A stretch of 64,000 bases of DNA from Gloeobacter kilaueensis JS1 (GCF_000484535.1 NC_022600.1:4208234-4272233); one strand, 5' to 3'. Shown: positions 36,802 through 46,324, counted from the stretch's first letter. Made by a program: numbers and translations. The notes: generated by a model from the sequence alone, not told the origin.

Positions 36802-39078
36802 ATGCGACGACGCGAAGTGCTCTGGCTCGCCGGTCTGGGACTGGGAGCCAACAGCCTCCCGGCAAGAAGCCAGCTCCTTAAAGGTGCAGCCAATCAGACA
36901 GCTCCAGGCGGCGAGCGGTTACTCAGTCCCCTCTACCGCGCCGCTGGGACAAAGAACTTTACTCCGATCGCCTGGAACAAAGCCTGGATGCTTGCAGGGG
37001 AGCAGATGAGCGCTGTGCGGGCGGCGAGCTGGTCACCTGCTTTGCGGCGCGTCGAGCGGCTGGGCTTTTATCTTGATTCGGGGCTGACCAACGAAGAAGC
37101 TTACGCCTGGGCAAAGCTCGCCCGCCTCACAGGAGGAAGGCTGGAACGGCGCGGCGAGAAGGCGGCCCTGGCGGTGGCCCGCGCCCTCGATACCAGTTTT
37201 GGCGTACCGGCAGCCACCAATCACTGGCTGGAATTGCCGGGGAGCAAGGCGATCTTGATCGTGGGCAGTCCCCACAACGGCAGTCATCCCGCCTACAAGA
37301 GCGTCCAGGCTGCTATCCAGGCAGGAGCAAAAGTCTGGCAGTTGAGCGAGGGGGGGACGACACCGGGGGTGGCGGGTAACAGCCTGGTCCTCTCACCCGG
37401 CAGCACCCTCGCCGTCTTGGGTGGCCTCATCCGCTACATCGTCGTCGAGAAGCGGGCGGACCTGGGCTTTCTCGACATTCATACCAACGCTGCCTTTCAG
37501 TTGCAGCCAGAATTTGACTTCAAAGGCGGTCTTTTTTCGGGGTTCGATCCAAAGACGCGGCGCTACGACCCCGACACCTGGGGCTACCAGTACCTCGAAG
37601 GCGGCAAACCGGCCCGCGCCGAACAGTTGAGCGACAGAGGCACCGTCTACGACCGGCTCGCCAGTTTTTATGCCCCCTACACTCCGGCCCTCGTCGCCCG
37701 CATCGCCGGGGTGAGCGAAGGGTTGCTGGTGCGCTGCTGGCGGGAGTGGACGGCTCCTGAGCAACGCCCGGCGAGCGTCGTCTACAGCCTCGATGAGGCA
37801 GTAGCCCCCGAGCTTGTCGAACAGCAGGTGCGGGCAGCGGCGATCGTGAGCCTGCTCACCGCCCAGGTCGGGCGGCCCGGCGGCGGGATTGTGCTGGTGG
37901 CACCGGGGCGCAACTTTCAAGGCAGCGCCGATGTCGGTGCCCTGGGCGGCATGTTGAGCGGCTGGTGCGGCGCTCCGCCGCTGCCGAACGAGGATCTGGT
38001 GGGCTGGGTGCAGCGCTGGGGCCTGCGGGGCGAGCGGCGCTTGATTCCGCTTTTGCGCAGCTGGTACGACACCAACCAGCCGGACTTTGGCTTTTCGCTG
38101 TTGGGCACTGCTGCACAAGCAGATTTGCCCCTGCGCGACAGCCGCCTCGACGTGCTCGTCTGTGTCGGCTCCGACCCGCTGCGCTCAGAAGACTGGCCCC
38201 TCGAAGCGCTCAAATTGCTCGTCGTCCTCGACAGCGACGCTACGAACCGCACCGCCCGCTTCTGGCAGTCTCGTCCGGCGGCGGGTACGGCGGTGCTATT
38301 TTTGCCCCTTGCCCACCCGAGCGAGCGGGAGGGAACAATCACCGACACGGGCCGCCGCATTCAAGCGGTCAAGACGAGCGGTCCACCGCAGGGCAAAAGC
38401 CAGACCGGCCTCGCCCTTGCCACTGCCCTGTGGAACCAGCTTTCTAACCGGCTCGCCACCAGCAGCGAACCCCGTGACCGCGCCCTGCGCTTTGGGCGCT
38501 GGTGGAGCGATCCGACGCCTGCTGCCGTCTTTGCCGAGCTGGCCAATCCCGATCTGCGCACCCTCGAACAGGTGGACGAGGCGGCCCAACCGCAGCAGTT
38601 TCGCACGGCAACGGCGATCTACGCTGGGGCCAGCTACGAGGCGCTGCAGGGACGGCAGCCTTTTGAAGATAGCGGTGGACTGGGGCTCTATCCCGGCTAC
38701 GGCTATCTCTGGCCCGGCAACGTACACGTGATCGCCAACCGGGCAAGCGCCGATCTGGAGGGCAAAAGCCGGATCGAGCCGCCCTTTATGCAGTGGGACG
38801 GCAGGCAGTGGACCGGCCCCGACACCCCGGATATTCCGAACGCCGACAAACCCGCCGCCCCGGCAGCGACGCGCTCTTTTCGCGGTACTCCGGAAGGGGT
38901 GGCGCGGCTATTTGCCGCCAGTTACGCCCTCGGGCTCAACCTCGACACGGGCATCGCCTTTTTGAACGCGCCCACCCCCGCCCTTGGTCCGCTGCCCCTC
39001 TACTACGTGCCGCGCGGCAGCCGCCGCTCCAACCCGCTCTATCCGACCCAGCCGGAAGCGCCGAGCGCCTTTAGCTGA
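36802..39078 (+). CDS. Formate-dehydrogenase-N alpha-like protein lacking cofactor sites
   Basis: 758 residues. The start MRRREVLWLAGLGLGANS is a Tat-like signal. Several blocks line up with the molybdopterin subunit of formate dehydrogenase N/O (FdnG): GLTNEEAYAWAKLARLTGG, KGGLFSGFDPKTRRYDPDTW, ASFYAPYTPALVARIAG, GREGTITDTGRRIQ-like TDTGRRIQAVK, and GPLPLYYVPRG...NPLYPTQPEAP. But the N-terminal CxxC...C [4Fe-4S] motif is missing, the region that should hold the catalytic Sec/Cys reads RRGEKAALAVA, there are only three Cys in all, and the protein stops where the C-terminal molybdopterin-binding barrel would begin. It is therefore unlikely to be a working oxidoreductase. The frame is intact over its whole length. 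Confidence 0.75.
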   Translation: MRRREVLWLAGLGLGANSLPARSQLLKGAANQTAPGGERLLSPLYRAAGTKNFTPIAWNKAWMLAGEQMSAVRAASWSPALRRVERLGFYLDSGLTNEEAYAWAKLARLTGGRLERRGEKAALAVARALDTSFGVPAATNHWLELPGSKAILIVGSPHNGSHPAYKSVQAAIQAGAKVWQLSEGGTTPGVAGNSLVLSPGSTLAVLGGLIRYIVVEKRADLGFLDIHTNAAFQLQPEFDFKGGLFSGFDPKTRRYDPDTWGYQYLEGGKPARAEQLSDRGTVYDRLASFYAPYTPALVARIAGVSEGLLVRCWREWTAPEQRPASVVYSLDEAVAPELVEQQVRAAAIVSLLTAQVGRPGGGIVLVAPGRNFQGSADVGALGGMLSGWCGAPPLPNEDLVGWVQRWGLRGERRLIPLLRSWYDTNQPDFGFSLLGTAAQADLPLRDSRLDVLVCVGSDPLRSEDWPLEALKLLVVLDSDATNRTARFWQSRPAAGTAVLFLPLAHPSEREGTITDTGRRIQAVKTSGPPQGKSQTGLALATALWNQLSNRLATSSEPRDRALRFGRWWSDPTPAAVFAELANPDLRTLEQVDEAAQPQQFRTATAIYAGASYEALQGRQPFEDSGGLGLYPGYGYLWPGNVHVIANRASADLEGKSRIEPPFMQWDGRQWTGPDTPDIPNADKPAAPAATRSFRGTPEGVARLFAASYALGLNLDTGIAFLNAPTPALGPLPLYYVPRGSRRSNPLYPTQPEAPSAFS

Positions 39079-39142
39079 GCACCGGTTTGTGCTTGCCCGA
39101 TGTGGTATCACTGAGCCGGTCTGGATTCTGAGAATCACCGCC

Positions 39143-41356
39143 ATGCTCCGAACGCCGTTCGTCCTCCTGCTATCTGCAATTGCCGCGCTCGCCCTGGGCG
39201 GTTGCGGCCAGAATAACAGCCCGCCGCCCCTCACCGACCCCGACACCACCGCTGCCCAGAATGTCCCCCTGAACACCGATCCGGCCTTCGGTCGCTACGA
39301 GGAGGTGACACAGCAGGTAACGGCAAAAGTGCCGCCCTACACCGTCGCCACCGATCTCAAGAATCTCACCAACTATCCCGGTCCTGCGGAGGCGTCGGAC
39401 TTTGATCTCCTGCCCAAAGCAAAGTACCTGCTCGCCAAAAATGGCTTCGTCGTGCAGCCGGGCTTTGAGCGCGAATTTTTTAGCCTCTACGAGCGCAACC
39501 GCTACGACTACCTTCCCAACTTCGTCACCACCGACTCGCTGTTGCACAACTACCACCTCGTCTTCGACTACCTGCTCAAAAAGCTCGAACAGCAACAGCT
39601 CGCTCCTGCCCTCGCAAGCCTCAACAAGGCGATGCTCGAAGCGGCCCACGAGCAGTACGAAACTGTCAAAGGCAGTGGCTGGGAAAACGCCGCCCGCCGC
39701 AACCTCGCCTTTTTTGCCGTCGCCGCCCGACTTATAGATCCCGAGGCGACCGTACCGGAGGCGGCAAGCGAACCGGTACAGCAGGAGTTGCAGCTCATCG
39801 CCGCCCAGCAGGGGATCGCCGAGTCGCCGGTTGCCAATCTGGGTAATGGCGGGGCAGAAAAATTGCGCGAGGACTATTCGCAGTACACCCCGCGCGGCCA
39901 CTACGAGAGCCAGCTGCTGTTGCGCCGGTATTTTCAGACAATGCTCTGGTACGGGCGCTTCAGCTTTCGCCTCGCCGAAGCGGACGAGGTGCGATCGGCG
40001 GCCCTCATCACCGTTGCTCTCGCCCAAAAACCGGCGGACTGGCAAAAAATCTACCGGACCACCAGCTTCTTCGTGGGCCGCAGCGACGATGTGGGCTACT
40101 TTCAGTTGCGACCGGTGCTCGAAAAAGTCTACGGCTCCGAACTCAGCCTCTCGGCTCTCACGAGCGACGAGGGCCGCTTCAACGCCCTGCTCTCCCTCAT
40201 CAAGACCCTCGCACCGCCCCAGATCAATTCGATTCCTGTCTTCTCTAAAGACCGCGAGCAGGCAAGCCGGAATTTTCGGTTCATGGGCCAGCGGGCCACC
40301 CTCGATGGGGCGATCTTCCAGCGGCTCGTCGAGCGCGAGGTGCCGGGGCGACTGCTGCCGAAAGCCCTCGATATTCCCGCTGCGATGGGCTCGCCCGAAG
40401 CGCTCGCCATCCTCACCGCCGCCGGTGAGACGCGCTACGACAACTACACCGCCAACCTCGACAAGCTCAAAAGCTATATTTCTGGCCTGCCCGTCGCCAC
40501 CTGGACGCAGAACCTTTCTTCGAGCTGGCTGTATGCGCTGCAGCCGCTGCTTGCCATTCAAGGCAACGGCTATCCGAGCTTTATGCGCAATCCGGCCTGG
40601 CAGCGCAAGGATCTCAACACCTTCCTCGCAAGCTGGACCGAGCTGAAGCACGACACGATCTCGTATGCCAGGCAGGGGATGGCCGGGAGGGGCGATGCCG
40701 GCTCCGAAGCGCGGGACGACCGGGGCTACGTCGAGCCGAACCCGGCCCTCTACAGCCGCCTGGCGGCCCTGGTGGGGCTTACCGAGAGTGGCCTTGACGC
40801 CCAGGAACTATTGAGTGCGCCCCACAAACAGATGCTCGAACGCCTCAGCAAGCTCGTGCTCTCCCTCCAGACGATCGCCCAGAAGGAACTGGCCAACACT
40901 CCCCTCACCAGGGCGGAGTACGAACTGATCCGCTCCTACGGCAGCCAGCTTGAGCACTTCTGGCTCGATGTCAACAGCGAGCAGATGAACGGGCTGGACC
41001 AGGAAAATTATCTCGAACAAAACCCGGCGGCCCTCGTGGCGGATGGGGCCACCGACCCGAACGGCAGCGTCCTGCAGGAGGCGACCGGCAGCATCTACGA
41101 GATCTTCGTGGCGGTGCCGGTAGACGGCAAACTGCGCCTGGCCAAAGGGGGCGTCTTCTCGCAGTACGAATTTACCCGGCCCCTGGGCCGCCGCCTCACC
41201 GACAGCGCCTGGCGGCAGCAGGTAAAAGACGGCGGAACCCCGCCCCTGGCGCAGTGGCTGGGAGCTTACCTGGTCATCCCCGAAAAGCCCGCCGCAACAT
41301 CGGCCACCGGCAGCCCGGTCTCGGTGCCGAGCGGGGCCGCTTCGCAGCCCCAGTGA
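39143..41356 (+). CDS. DUF3160-family lipoprotein
   Basis: 737 residues from ATG 39143. Signal peptide with lipobox (LLLSAIAALALGGCGQ) is followed by the DUF3160 domain (about 70-720; LLAKNGFVVQPGFEREFFSL, YLPNFVTTDSLLHNYHLVFD). Members are large exported proteins of bacteria and archaea with no assigned activity. The open frame extends upstream to 38984, but the lipoprotein signal fixes the start. It follows the formate-dehydrogenase-like gene by 64 nt on the same strand. Confidence 0.88.
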   Translation: MLRTPFVLLLSAIAALALGGCGQNNSPPPLTDPDTTAAQNVPLNTDPAFGRYEEVTQQVTAKVPPYTVATDLKNLTNYPGPAEASDFDLLPKAKYLLAKNGFVVQPGFEREFFSLYERNRYDYLPNFVTTDSLLHNYHLVFDYLLKKLEQQQLAPALASLNKAMLEAAHEQYETVKGSGWENAARRNLAFFAVAARLIDPEATVPEAASEPVQQELQLIAAQQGIAESPVANLGNGGAEKLREDYSQYTPRGHYESQLLLRRYFQTMLWYGRFSFRLAEADEVRSAALITVALAQKPADWQKIYRTTSFFVGRSDDVGYFQLRPVLEKVYGSELSLSALTSDEGRFNALLSLIKTLAPPQINSIPVFSKDREQASRNFRFMGQRATLDGAIFQRLVEREVPGRLLPKALDIPAAMGSPEALAILTAAGETRYDNYTANLDKLKSYISGLPVATWTQNLSSSWLYALQPLLAIQGNGYPSFMRNPAWQRKDLNTFLASWTELKHDTISYARQGMAGRGDAGSEARDDRGYVEPNPALYSRLAALVGLTESGLDAQELLSAPHKQMLERLSKLVLSLQTIAQKELANTPLTRAEYELIRSYGSQLEHFWLDVNSEQMNGLDQENYLEQNPAALVADGATDPNGSVLQEATGSIYEIFVAVPVDGKLRLAKGGVFSQYEFTRPLGRRLTDSAWRQQVKDGGTPPLAQWLGAYLVIPEKPAATSATGSPVSVPSGAASQPQ

Positions 41357-41497
41357 TCGGCTCGGCGGCGGTCACGTCGGTGGGCCGCTTGCGCAGATCG
41401 GGGGGCTTCGTAGCTGCTGATACCGATCCAGGATCGGCAAACAGGCAAGATACCCAGCGGTCACCTGCAGTTCAGCATCATCTACGGAGCCTTTCAC

Positions 41498-43732
41498 ATG
41501 AACCATTCTTTGAGACATCTGTTGCTCGCTGCGGCTTTGACCCTATCGGCAGCCACGTTCTATCCGGCCCAGGCCCAGACGGCCCTGCCCAAAAATCTGG
41601 CCGCAGCCCTGCAGCGGATCGTCGAACTGCACAGCCGCGATCCGCAGGCGGCCTACGCGGCGCTCAAAAATATCGAGGGCCTGCCGGTGTTTTTGCGCGA
41701 CCGCGAGGGGCAGCGGCCCCTGGTCCATATCAACCTGGGCGGCAAAGCCAATCTCGAAAGTGTAGTGGCGAGCCTCAAGGCGCAGGGCCTGACCATCCAG
41801 GCGACGACCAATCTGGGCGGTGGGGTAATCGAAGCGTACCTGCCCCTGGAGCGGGCGGTCGAAGTGGCTCGCCTGCCGGGGGTGCGCAGCGTCACCCCGG
41901 TCTATCGGCCTGCCAGAAGCGTCGGTGCAGTAACCAGTCAGGCGGTCGTTGCCCAGAAGGTGCTGCCGGTGCAGCAGACGGGCATCGCCGGTCAGGGGAT
42001 CAAGATCGCGGCGCTTTCTGACAGCTACGCCTCCTCGACCCAGCCTCCGACGGCGGCGGACGACGTGGCGAGTGGAGATTTGCCTGCCAATCTGACCGTC
42101 CTCGAAGATCTGCCCCCCAACTCCGGCTCTGACGAGGGGCGGGCGATGCTGCAACTTATCTACGACATCGCCCCCAGATCTACCCTCGGCTTTGCCACCG
42201 CCTTTAACGGTGAAGTCGATTTTGCCAACAACATCATCGCCCTGCGCGAACAGTTCGGCGCAGACGTGATCACAGACGATGTGATCTACTTCGACGAGCC
42301 GTTCTTCTCCGACGGTATCCTCGCCCAGGCAGTCGATCAGGTCAGCTCCGCCGGCGCAGCTTACTTTTCCTCGGCGGGCAACAATGGCCGCCAGGGCTAT
42401 CTGTCCCAGTACCGGCCAGTGACAGCCCAGGCCGCTCTCAAGCTGGTCCAATCCGGCAGCCAGAATCTGAAGCTGCAGGGGGTGATCGCCCAGGGTCTGG
42501 CACTGAGCTTTCACGACTTCGATCCGGGACCGGGAGTAGATATCAGCCAGACCATCACCGTCGATGCCAGTGCACCTATCTCCTTTCAGTGGGACGAGCC
42601 ATTTAACCTGGGCAAGGTGCAGACCGACTACAACCTGCTCGTCTTCAACGCCAGTGGCCAGTACGTGGGCCAGCTCAGCGGCACCGACGACAACGTGGCG
42701 ACCGACCAGCCTCTTGAGATTACCCAGTTGCCCACCGGCACCTATCAACTGGTAATTGCCAAGGCGAACACCGGCCCGGCTCAGCAGATCAAGTACATCG
42801 CGATCAACACGGCAGTCAGCGGCGAGTACCTGGGCGGTCCCACCACCGCCGGCCACTCGGTGGCAAAGGGCGGTCAGTCGGTAGGGGCCGTCTACTGGGG
42901 CACCCTGCTGCCGGAGGACTTTACTTCCCAGGGGCCGTCCCAGATTCTCTTTGACACCAGCGGCAACCCGCTACCGGCTCCGGACGTGCGTCAGGTGCCG
43001 CAACTGTCGGCCATCGACGGGGCGAGTACCACCTTCTTTGCCGGTGGACCGGGGGCGAACGGTTTTCCGAGCTTCTTCGGTACCAGCGCCGCCGCACCGA
43101 ACGCTGCCGCTGTGGCCGCGCTCGTTCTGCAGGGGGCAGGCGGTCCCGGCAGTCTTACCCCGGCCCAGGTCTACGAGGCGCTCCAATCGAGTGCCCAGGA
43201 TATTCCCTTCGACCTCGATCCCAACTTTGCCCAGGCGAAGCTCTTCCCGGTGCTGCTCACCGCCCAGGGCGACAGCTCCAGCGATCCCAACTTCTTTACT
43301 GTCGCCCTCTCCAGCGCGGCGACGGGCCAGACCCTCAACCAGCTCACGATCAGCCTCAAGGACACCGGCCTGGTCTTCGATCCTTCGACGAGTTCCGGCT
43401 TTCCCTTTACCCTGGGGATCTTGAGGGGGGTGAGTGCGGGCGATGTGACCGCTTCGCTTTCGAGCGATCTGAGCACCCTGACCCTTAGCTTCGCTCCCGG
43501 CAGCTTCGGCCCCGGTGCCTCGGCAGGCTTCGGCATCGACCGCGACTACGCCGCCACCTTCAGCAGCGGCAACAGCGCCGATCTGCTGCAAAAAGCCCGC
43601 GTCAGCGCGATCGTCAACAACAAAACCCTGCGGGGGCAATTCCTCAACACCTATGGCGCACCGGGCTACGACACGATCAGCGGCTACGGCCTGGTTGACG
43701 CCAATGCCGCCGTAAAGGCGGTCAAACCTTAA
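41498..43732 (+). CDS. Exported S8-peptidase-like protein with Glu in place of the catalytic His
   Basis: 744 residues, signal peptide 1-26 (LLLAAALTLSAATFYPAQAQ). Subtilisin-like blocks are visible: Asp175 in IAALSDSY, oxyanion Asn in YFSSAGNNG, Ser530 in FFGTSAAAPNAAAVAALVLQ. At the position of the HGT His the sequence reads GSDEGRAMLQLIYDIAP, so Glu213 stands where His is normal. Between them a beta-sandwich (about 310-430; PPC-like) is inserted, and a C-terminal beta domain follows (about 585-720). An active or inactive status cannot be told from sequence. GGAG lies about 9 nt upstream of the ATG. Confidence 0.85.
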   Translation: MNHSLRHLLLAAALTLSAATFYPAQAQTALPKNLAAALQRIVELHSRDPQAAYAALKNIEGLPVFLRDREGQRPLVHINLGGKANLESVVASLKAQGLTIQATTNLGGGVIEAYLPLERAVEVARLPGVRSVTPVYRPARSVGAVTSQAVVAQKVLPVQQTGIAGQGIKIAALSDSYASSTQPPTAADDVASGDLPANLTVLEDLPPNSGSDEGRAMLQLIYDIAPRSTLGFATAFNGEVDFANNIIALREQFGADVITDDVIYFDEPFFSDGILAQAVDQVSSAGAAYFSSAGNNGRQGYLSQYRPVTAQAALKLVQSGSQNLKLQGVIAQGLALSFHDFDPGPGVDISQTITVDASAPISFQWDEPFNLGKVQTDYNLLVFNASGQYVGQLSGTDDNVATDQPLEITQLPTGTYQLVIAKANTGPAQQIKYIAINTAVSGEYLGGPTTAGHSVAKGGQSVGAVYWGTLLPEDFTSQGPSQILFDTSGNPLPAPDVRQVPQLSAIDGASTTFFAGGPGANGFPSFFGTSAAAPNAAAVAALVLQGAGGPGSLTPAQVYEALQSSAQDIPFDLDPNFAQAKLFPVLLTAQGDSSSDPNFFTVALSSAATGQTLNQLTISLKDTGLVFDPSTSSGFPFTLGILRGVSAGDVTASLSSDLSTLTLSFAPGSFGPGASAGFGIDRDYAATFSSGNSADLLQKARVSAIVNNKTLRGQFLNTYGAPGYDTISGYGLVDANAAVKAVKP

Positions 43733-43751
43733 GAGGCGTTCCCGAATCACA

Positions 43752-43795
43752 AGCAGGTGGCCCTTACTGTCTACCAGGGGAGGGCCACTTCCTGC
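43752..43795 (+). terminator. Hairpin after the peptidase gene
   Basis: AGCAGG-TGGCCCT pairs with AGGGCCA-CTTCCTGCT across a loop of about 15 nt. It lies 20 nt past the stop codon. There is no long T-run, so it may be a weak or Rho-dependent end. Confidence 0.5.
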
Positions 43796-43884
43796 TGCTG
43801 AATTGGGAGGTATAACCGTTCTTCCCGCCGCTCAGGCTATGCTCGATCCTGAGCTGTCAACCCGGCCCAGGGGAGGTCTGGACG

Positions 43885-44598
43885 ATGCAAGAAGGAACCG
43901 ACCAGCCTTCTCGATCCCACGAAAAGTTCAGCCTCGAAAAGCTCAATCAGGCTGTGCAGATCGTCGCCATCGTCGCGGGCGGAGCCTGGGGAATCTACAC
44001 TTTTGTCTACCGGGCCAATATCGCCCCCAATCTTGCTCCCCCGACACTTTCGGTCACCAATGTGCTGACAAAAGTGGGCCACAAAGGCAACTGGGTCGCC
44101 ATTCGCTCGACGGTGAGCCGCAGCAACGTCGGCCACACTGGCGTGCGCGTCCTAGCCCTTACCTACAACGCCATCGGCGTCAAAACCCGCTTCGGCAAAA
44201 AAACGGCTACCGGGACAAATTTTGCCAGAATTGCTCCGGGTGCCACAGTAGTCAGTGCGGCCCGCTACTACGACAACCCGGTCAGCGACGAGGTGATCCT
44301 CCACGAGGGCGTTCTTTTTGAAGGGGCCACCTCCAAACCGAGTGAGCCATCGACCCTGAATCCAGGCGAGCGCGTCACCCGCGACCTTATCTTCTACGTG
44401 GACCGCAGCAAATTCGATTCGATCCGCTTTCTGGTGAACTTTTACTACATCAGGCTCAGTGAGCAGCCCCTGCCCCTCGCCCTCAAACTCGACGGACGAA
44501 ATCTGCTCATGGCTGAACCTGACCAGACCTGTCTGGCAAGTGGCCGGTGCCGGGAAGCGACCATTACCGACTTTGCCACCGAATTTTCGCTGTGGTAG
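43885..44598 (+). CDS. Uncharacterised membrane-anchored protein
   Basis: 237 residues. One membrane helix near the N-terminus (VQIVAIVAGGAWGIYTFVY, about residues 24-42) is followed by a beta-rich, presumably periplasmic domain (TLSVTNVLTKVGHKGNWVAI; VRVLALTYNAIGVKTRF). No family recognised. GGAGG lies 8 nt upstream of the ATG. A C-x5-C pair (CLASGRC) near the end could form a disulfide. Confidence 0.75.
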   Translation: MQEGTDQPSRSHEKFSLEKLNQAVQIVAIVAGGAWGIYTFVYRANIAPNLAPPTLSVTNVLTKVGHKGNWVAIRSTVSRSNVGHTGVRVLALTYNAIGVKTRFGKKTATGTNFARIAPGATVVSAARYYDNPVSDEVILHEGVLFEGATSKPSEPSTLNPGERVTRDLIFYVDRSKFDSIRFLVNFYYIRLSEQPLPLALKLDGRNLLMAEPDQTCLASGRCREATITDFATEFSLW

Positions 44599-44633
44599 GT
44601 CGCCCTGGTGGGGCGGATCGGCTCTACCGGCGA

Positions 44634-45491
44634 TCAGCGGAACGCCTGGCTATAGTCGCGGGCGAAGGTGGCAAAACTGCGCGGCGGGCGGCCCGTCGCC
44701 TCCTGCACCCCGGACGCGACCGCAGCCGCCTCTCCCCGCCGGTAGTGGGCGTAATCTTCCACCAGCCCTTCCGCCTGCCATGGGCCCATGCCACCTGCCA
44801 GCACCGCCTCGCGCATCGCCTCGGGCGGTACGTCCACAAAGGTGACGGGCCGTCCTGTCGCCCCGGAGAGAATGGCGGCGGCCTCGGTGTGGGTGAGCGC
44901 CTCAGGCCCGGTAAGGTCGTAGATCTTGCCTTCGTGGCCGGGCTGTGTCAGTGCCGCTGCTGCCACCTCGGCGATGTCGCGCACATCGACGATACTCACC
45001 TTTGCCTCGCCCGCCGGTGCGTAGAACTCGCCTTTTTGTACGATCGAATCGCGAAAGCCAAGCAGGCCCTGCATGAAGAGGTTGGGTCGCAAAAACGTGT
45101 AGGCAAGCCCGGCGCTCTTGATCGCCCGCTCGGCGATGGCGTGGTAGCGCAAAAAGCGCACCGGTGAATCTTCTGCCGCCGCGAACTGCGAGAGCTTGAC
45201 GATGTGGGCGAGGCCGATTCGTCGGGCAGTCTCGATAAAAGCAAGTTGCTGGGCTTCTGAGCGCTCGGAGGACGGGGTGAGCAAAAATGCTCTTTCGACT
45301 CCCCCGAGAGCGGCTTCAACGCTGGCGGTGTCCTCAAAAGTGCCCACCGCCAGCTCGACGCCCGGCAGAGCAGCGAGCGACTTTGCGGCTGCTTGAGAGC
45401 GGACGAAGGCGCGCACGGTTACACCCCGAGCGGCGAGGAGCCTGACGAGTTCGCTGCCAACGACGCCCGTAGCACCGGTAATCAAAATCAT
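44634..45491 (-). CDS. NmrA/atypical SDR NAD(P)-binding protein
   Basis: 285 residues from ATG 45491, chosen because GAGG lies 8 nt upstream. The start MILITGATGVVGSELVRLLA has the Rossmann GxxGxxG motif. The rest (LTPSSERSEAQQLAFIETAR; ILSGATGRPVTFVDVPPEAM) places it with NmrA-like atypical short-chain dehydrogenases, including NAD(P)H:quinone oxidoreductase QOR2 types. The catalytic Tyr-x3-Lys is not present. Divergent from a TetR gene (166 nt gap), a common redox-responsive pairing. Confidence 0.9.
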   Translation of the reverse strand: MILITGATGVVGSELVRLLAARGVTVRAFVRSQAAAKSLAALPGVELAVGTFEDTASVEAALGGVERAFLLTPSSERSEAQQLAFIETARRIGLAHIVKLSQFAAAEDSPVRFLRYHAIAERAIKSAGLAYTFLRPNLFMQGLLGFRDSIVQKGEFYAPAGEAKVSIVDVRDIAEVAAAALTQPGHEGKIYDLTGPEALTHTEAAAILSGATGRPVTFVDVPPEAMREAVLAGGMGPWQAEGLVEDYAHYRRGEAAAVASGVQEATGRPPRSFATFARDYSQAFR

Positions 45492-45625
45492 CACAAGTAC
45501 CTCAGCAAGGTTGATAAAGCCCAGGCCAGGCAAAATCTGGCCCCTGCGCCACTTCTAGAGGACACTGGGCGAAAAAAACGCAGCACCCCGACCGATTGGG
45601 TGCGGAAGTTACAGATCTAAGATTG

Positions 45626-45654
45626 CTGAACACTGTTTAGTGAACTATGTTCAG
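45626..45654. promoter_or_regulatory. Nested inverted repeats before the TetR gene
   Basis: CTGAACA (45626-45632) and TGTTCAG (45648-45654) form perfect 7-bp arms 15 nt apart; nested in them is CACT-GTTT-AGTG (45631-45642). The right arm ends 3 nt before the ATG of the TetR gene, and the site lies 135 nt before the NmrA-type gene, so it is a good candidate for autoregulation and control of the divergent gene. Confidence 0.55.
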
Positions 45655-45657
45655 AAT

Positions 45658-46305
45658 ATGAGCAATCCGTCCCGCCGTCAAGGGCGCGGTGGTAGGCCAC
45701 CCCGCGAGCCAGAACAAAAAGATGCAGTGCGAGCGCAGATTTTGCTGGCCGCCCGCCGGTTGATCGTCGAAGACGGTTTTCGGGCGCTGTCGATTCGCAA
45801 GCTCGCCTCTGAAATTCAGTACTCGCCGGCGGCCATCTACCTGTACTTTGAAAGCCGGGAGGCGATTGCCCGCGAGCTGTGCCTGCAGGGCTACCGCGAG
45901 CTGCTGCGTTGTCTGCATGTGGCCATCCAGGCAACTGCCGACCCCCAGGCCAACCTGCGGGCCTGCTTCGCCGCCTACGTCAATTTTGGTCTGAGCGAAG
46001 TTGAAACCTACCGGCTCATCTTTATCGACGAGCCGGAGTACCTGGCAGCCGCCTTCGCCAACTGGCCTGCAGACAATCCGGCGACCCAGGCGTATCGCCT
46101 GTTGCTGGATGTGGCGCAGGCAGTCCTCTGCGTCGATGGCGGCGAGCCGCCCCGATTGAGTGTGGTCGAATTTGCCGAGACCTGCTGGGCTGCCATGCAC
46201 GGCATCGTCAGCTTGAAGCTCACCTGTCCCGCCTTTCCCACCACCCCCGTCGAGGTTCTGGGTCGGAGCACCGTTGAGCTGTTGCTTCGTGGCTTACGTT
46301 CGTAA
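45658..46305 (+). CDS. TetR/AcrR-family transcriptional regulator
   Basis: 215 residues from ATG 45658 (a GTG at 45640 would add six). Residues about 25-70 hold the helix-turn-helix (VRAQILLAARRLIVEDGF, IQYSPAAIYLYFESREAIAR). The C-terminal domain resembles TetR_C_33-like WHG-type proteins (CFAAYVNFGLSEVETYRLIF) but its ligand is unknown. It is divergent from the NmrA-type gene, its probable target. Confidence 0.92.
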   Translation: MSNPSRRQGRGGRPPREPEQKDAVRAQILLAARRLIVEDGFRALSIRKLASEIQYSPAAIYLYFESREAIARELCLQGYRELLRCLHVAIQATADPQANLRACFAAYVNFGLSEVETYRLIFIDEPEYLAAAFANWPADNPATQAYRLLLDVAQAVLCVDGGEPPRLSVVEFAETCWAAMHGIVSLKLTCPAFPTTPVEVLGRSTVELLLRGLRS

Positions 46306-46324
46306 CGAGTGATCGAAAAATGGG

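Noticed and set aside
39170-40651. 493-codon minus-strand frame in the DUF3160 gene
   Set aside because: Shadow; the sense frame has a lipoprotein signal and a known domain.
41543-42856. 437-codon minus-strand frame in the S8-like gene
   Set aside because: Shadow of the peptidase-like frame; no ribosome-binding site or domain.
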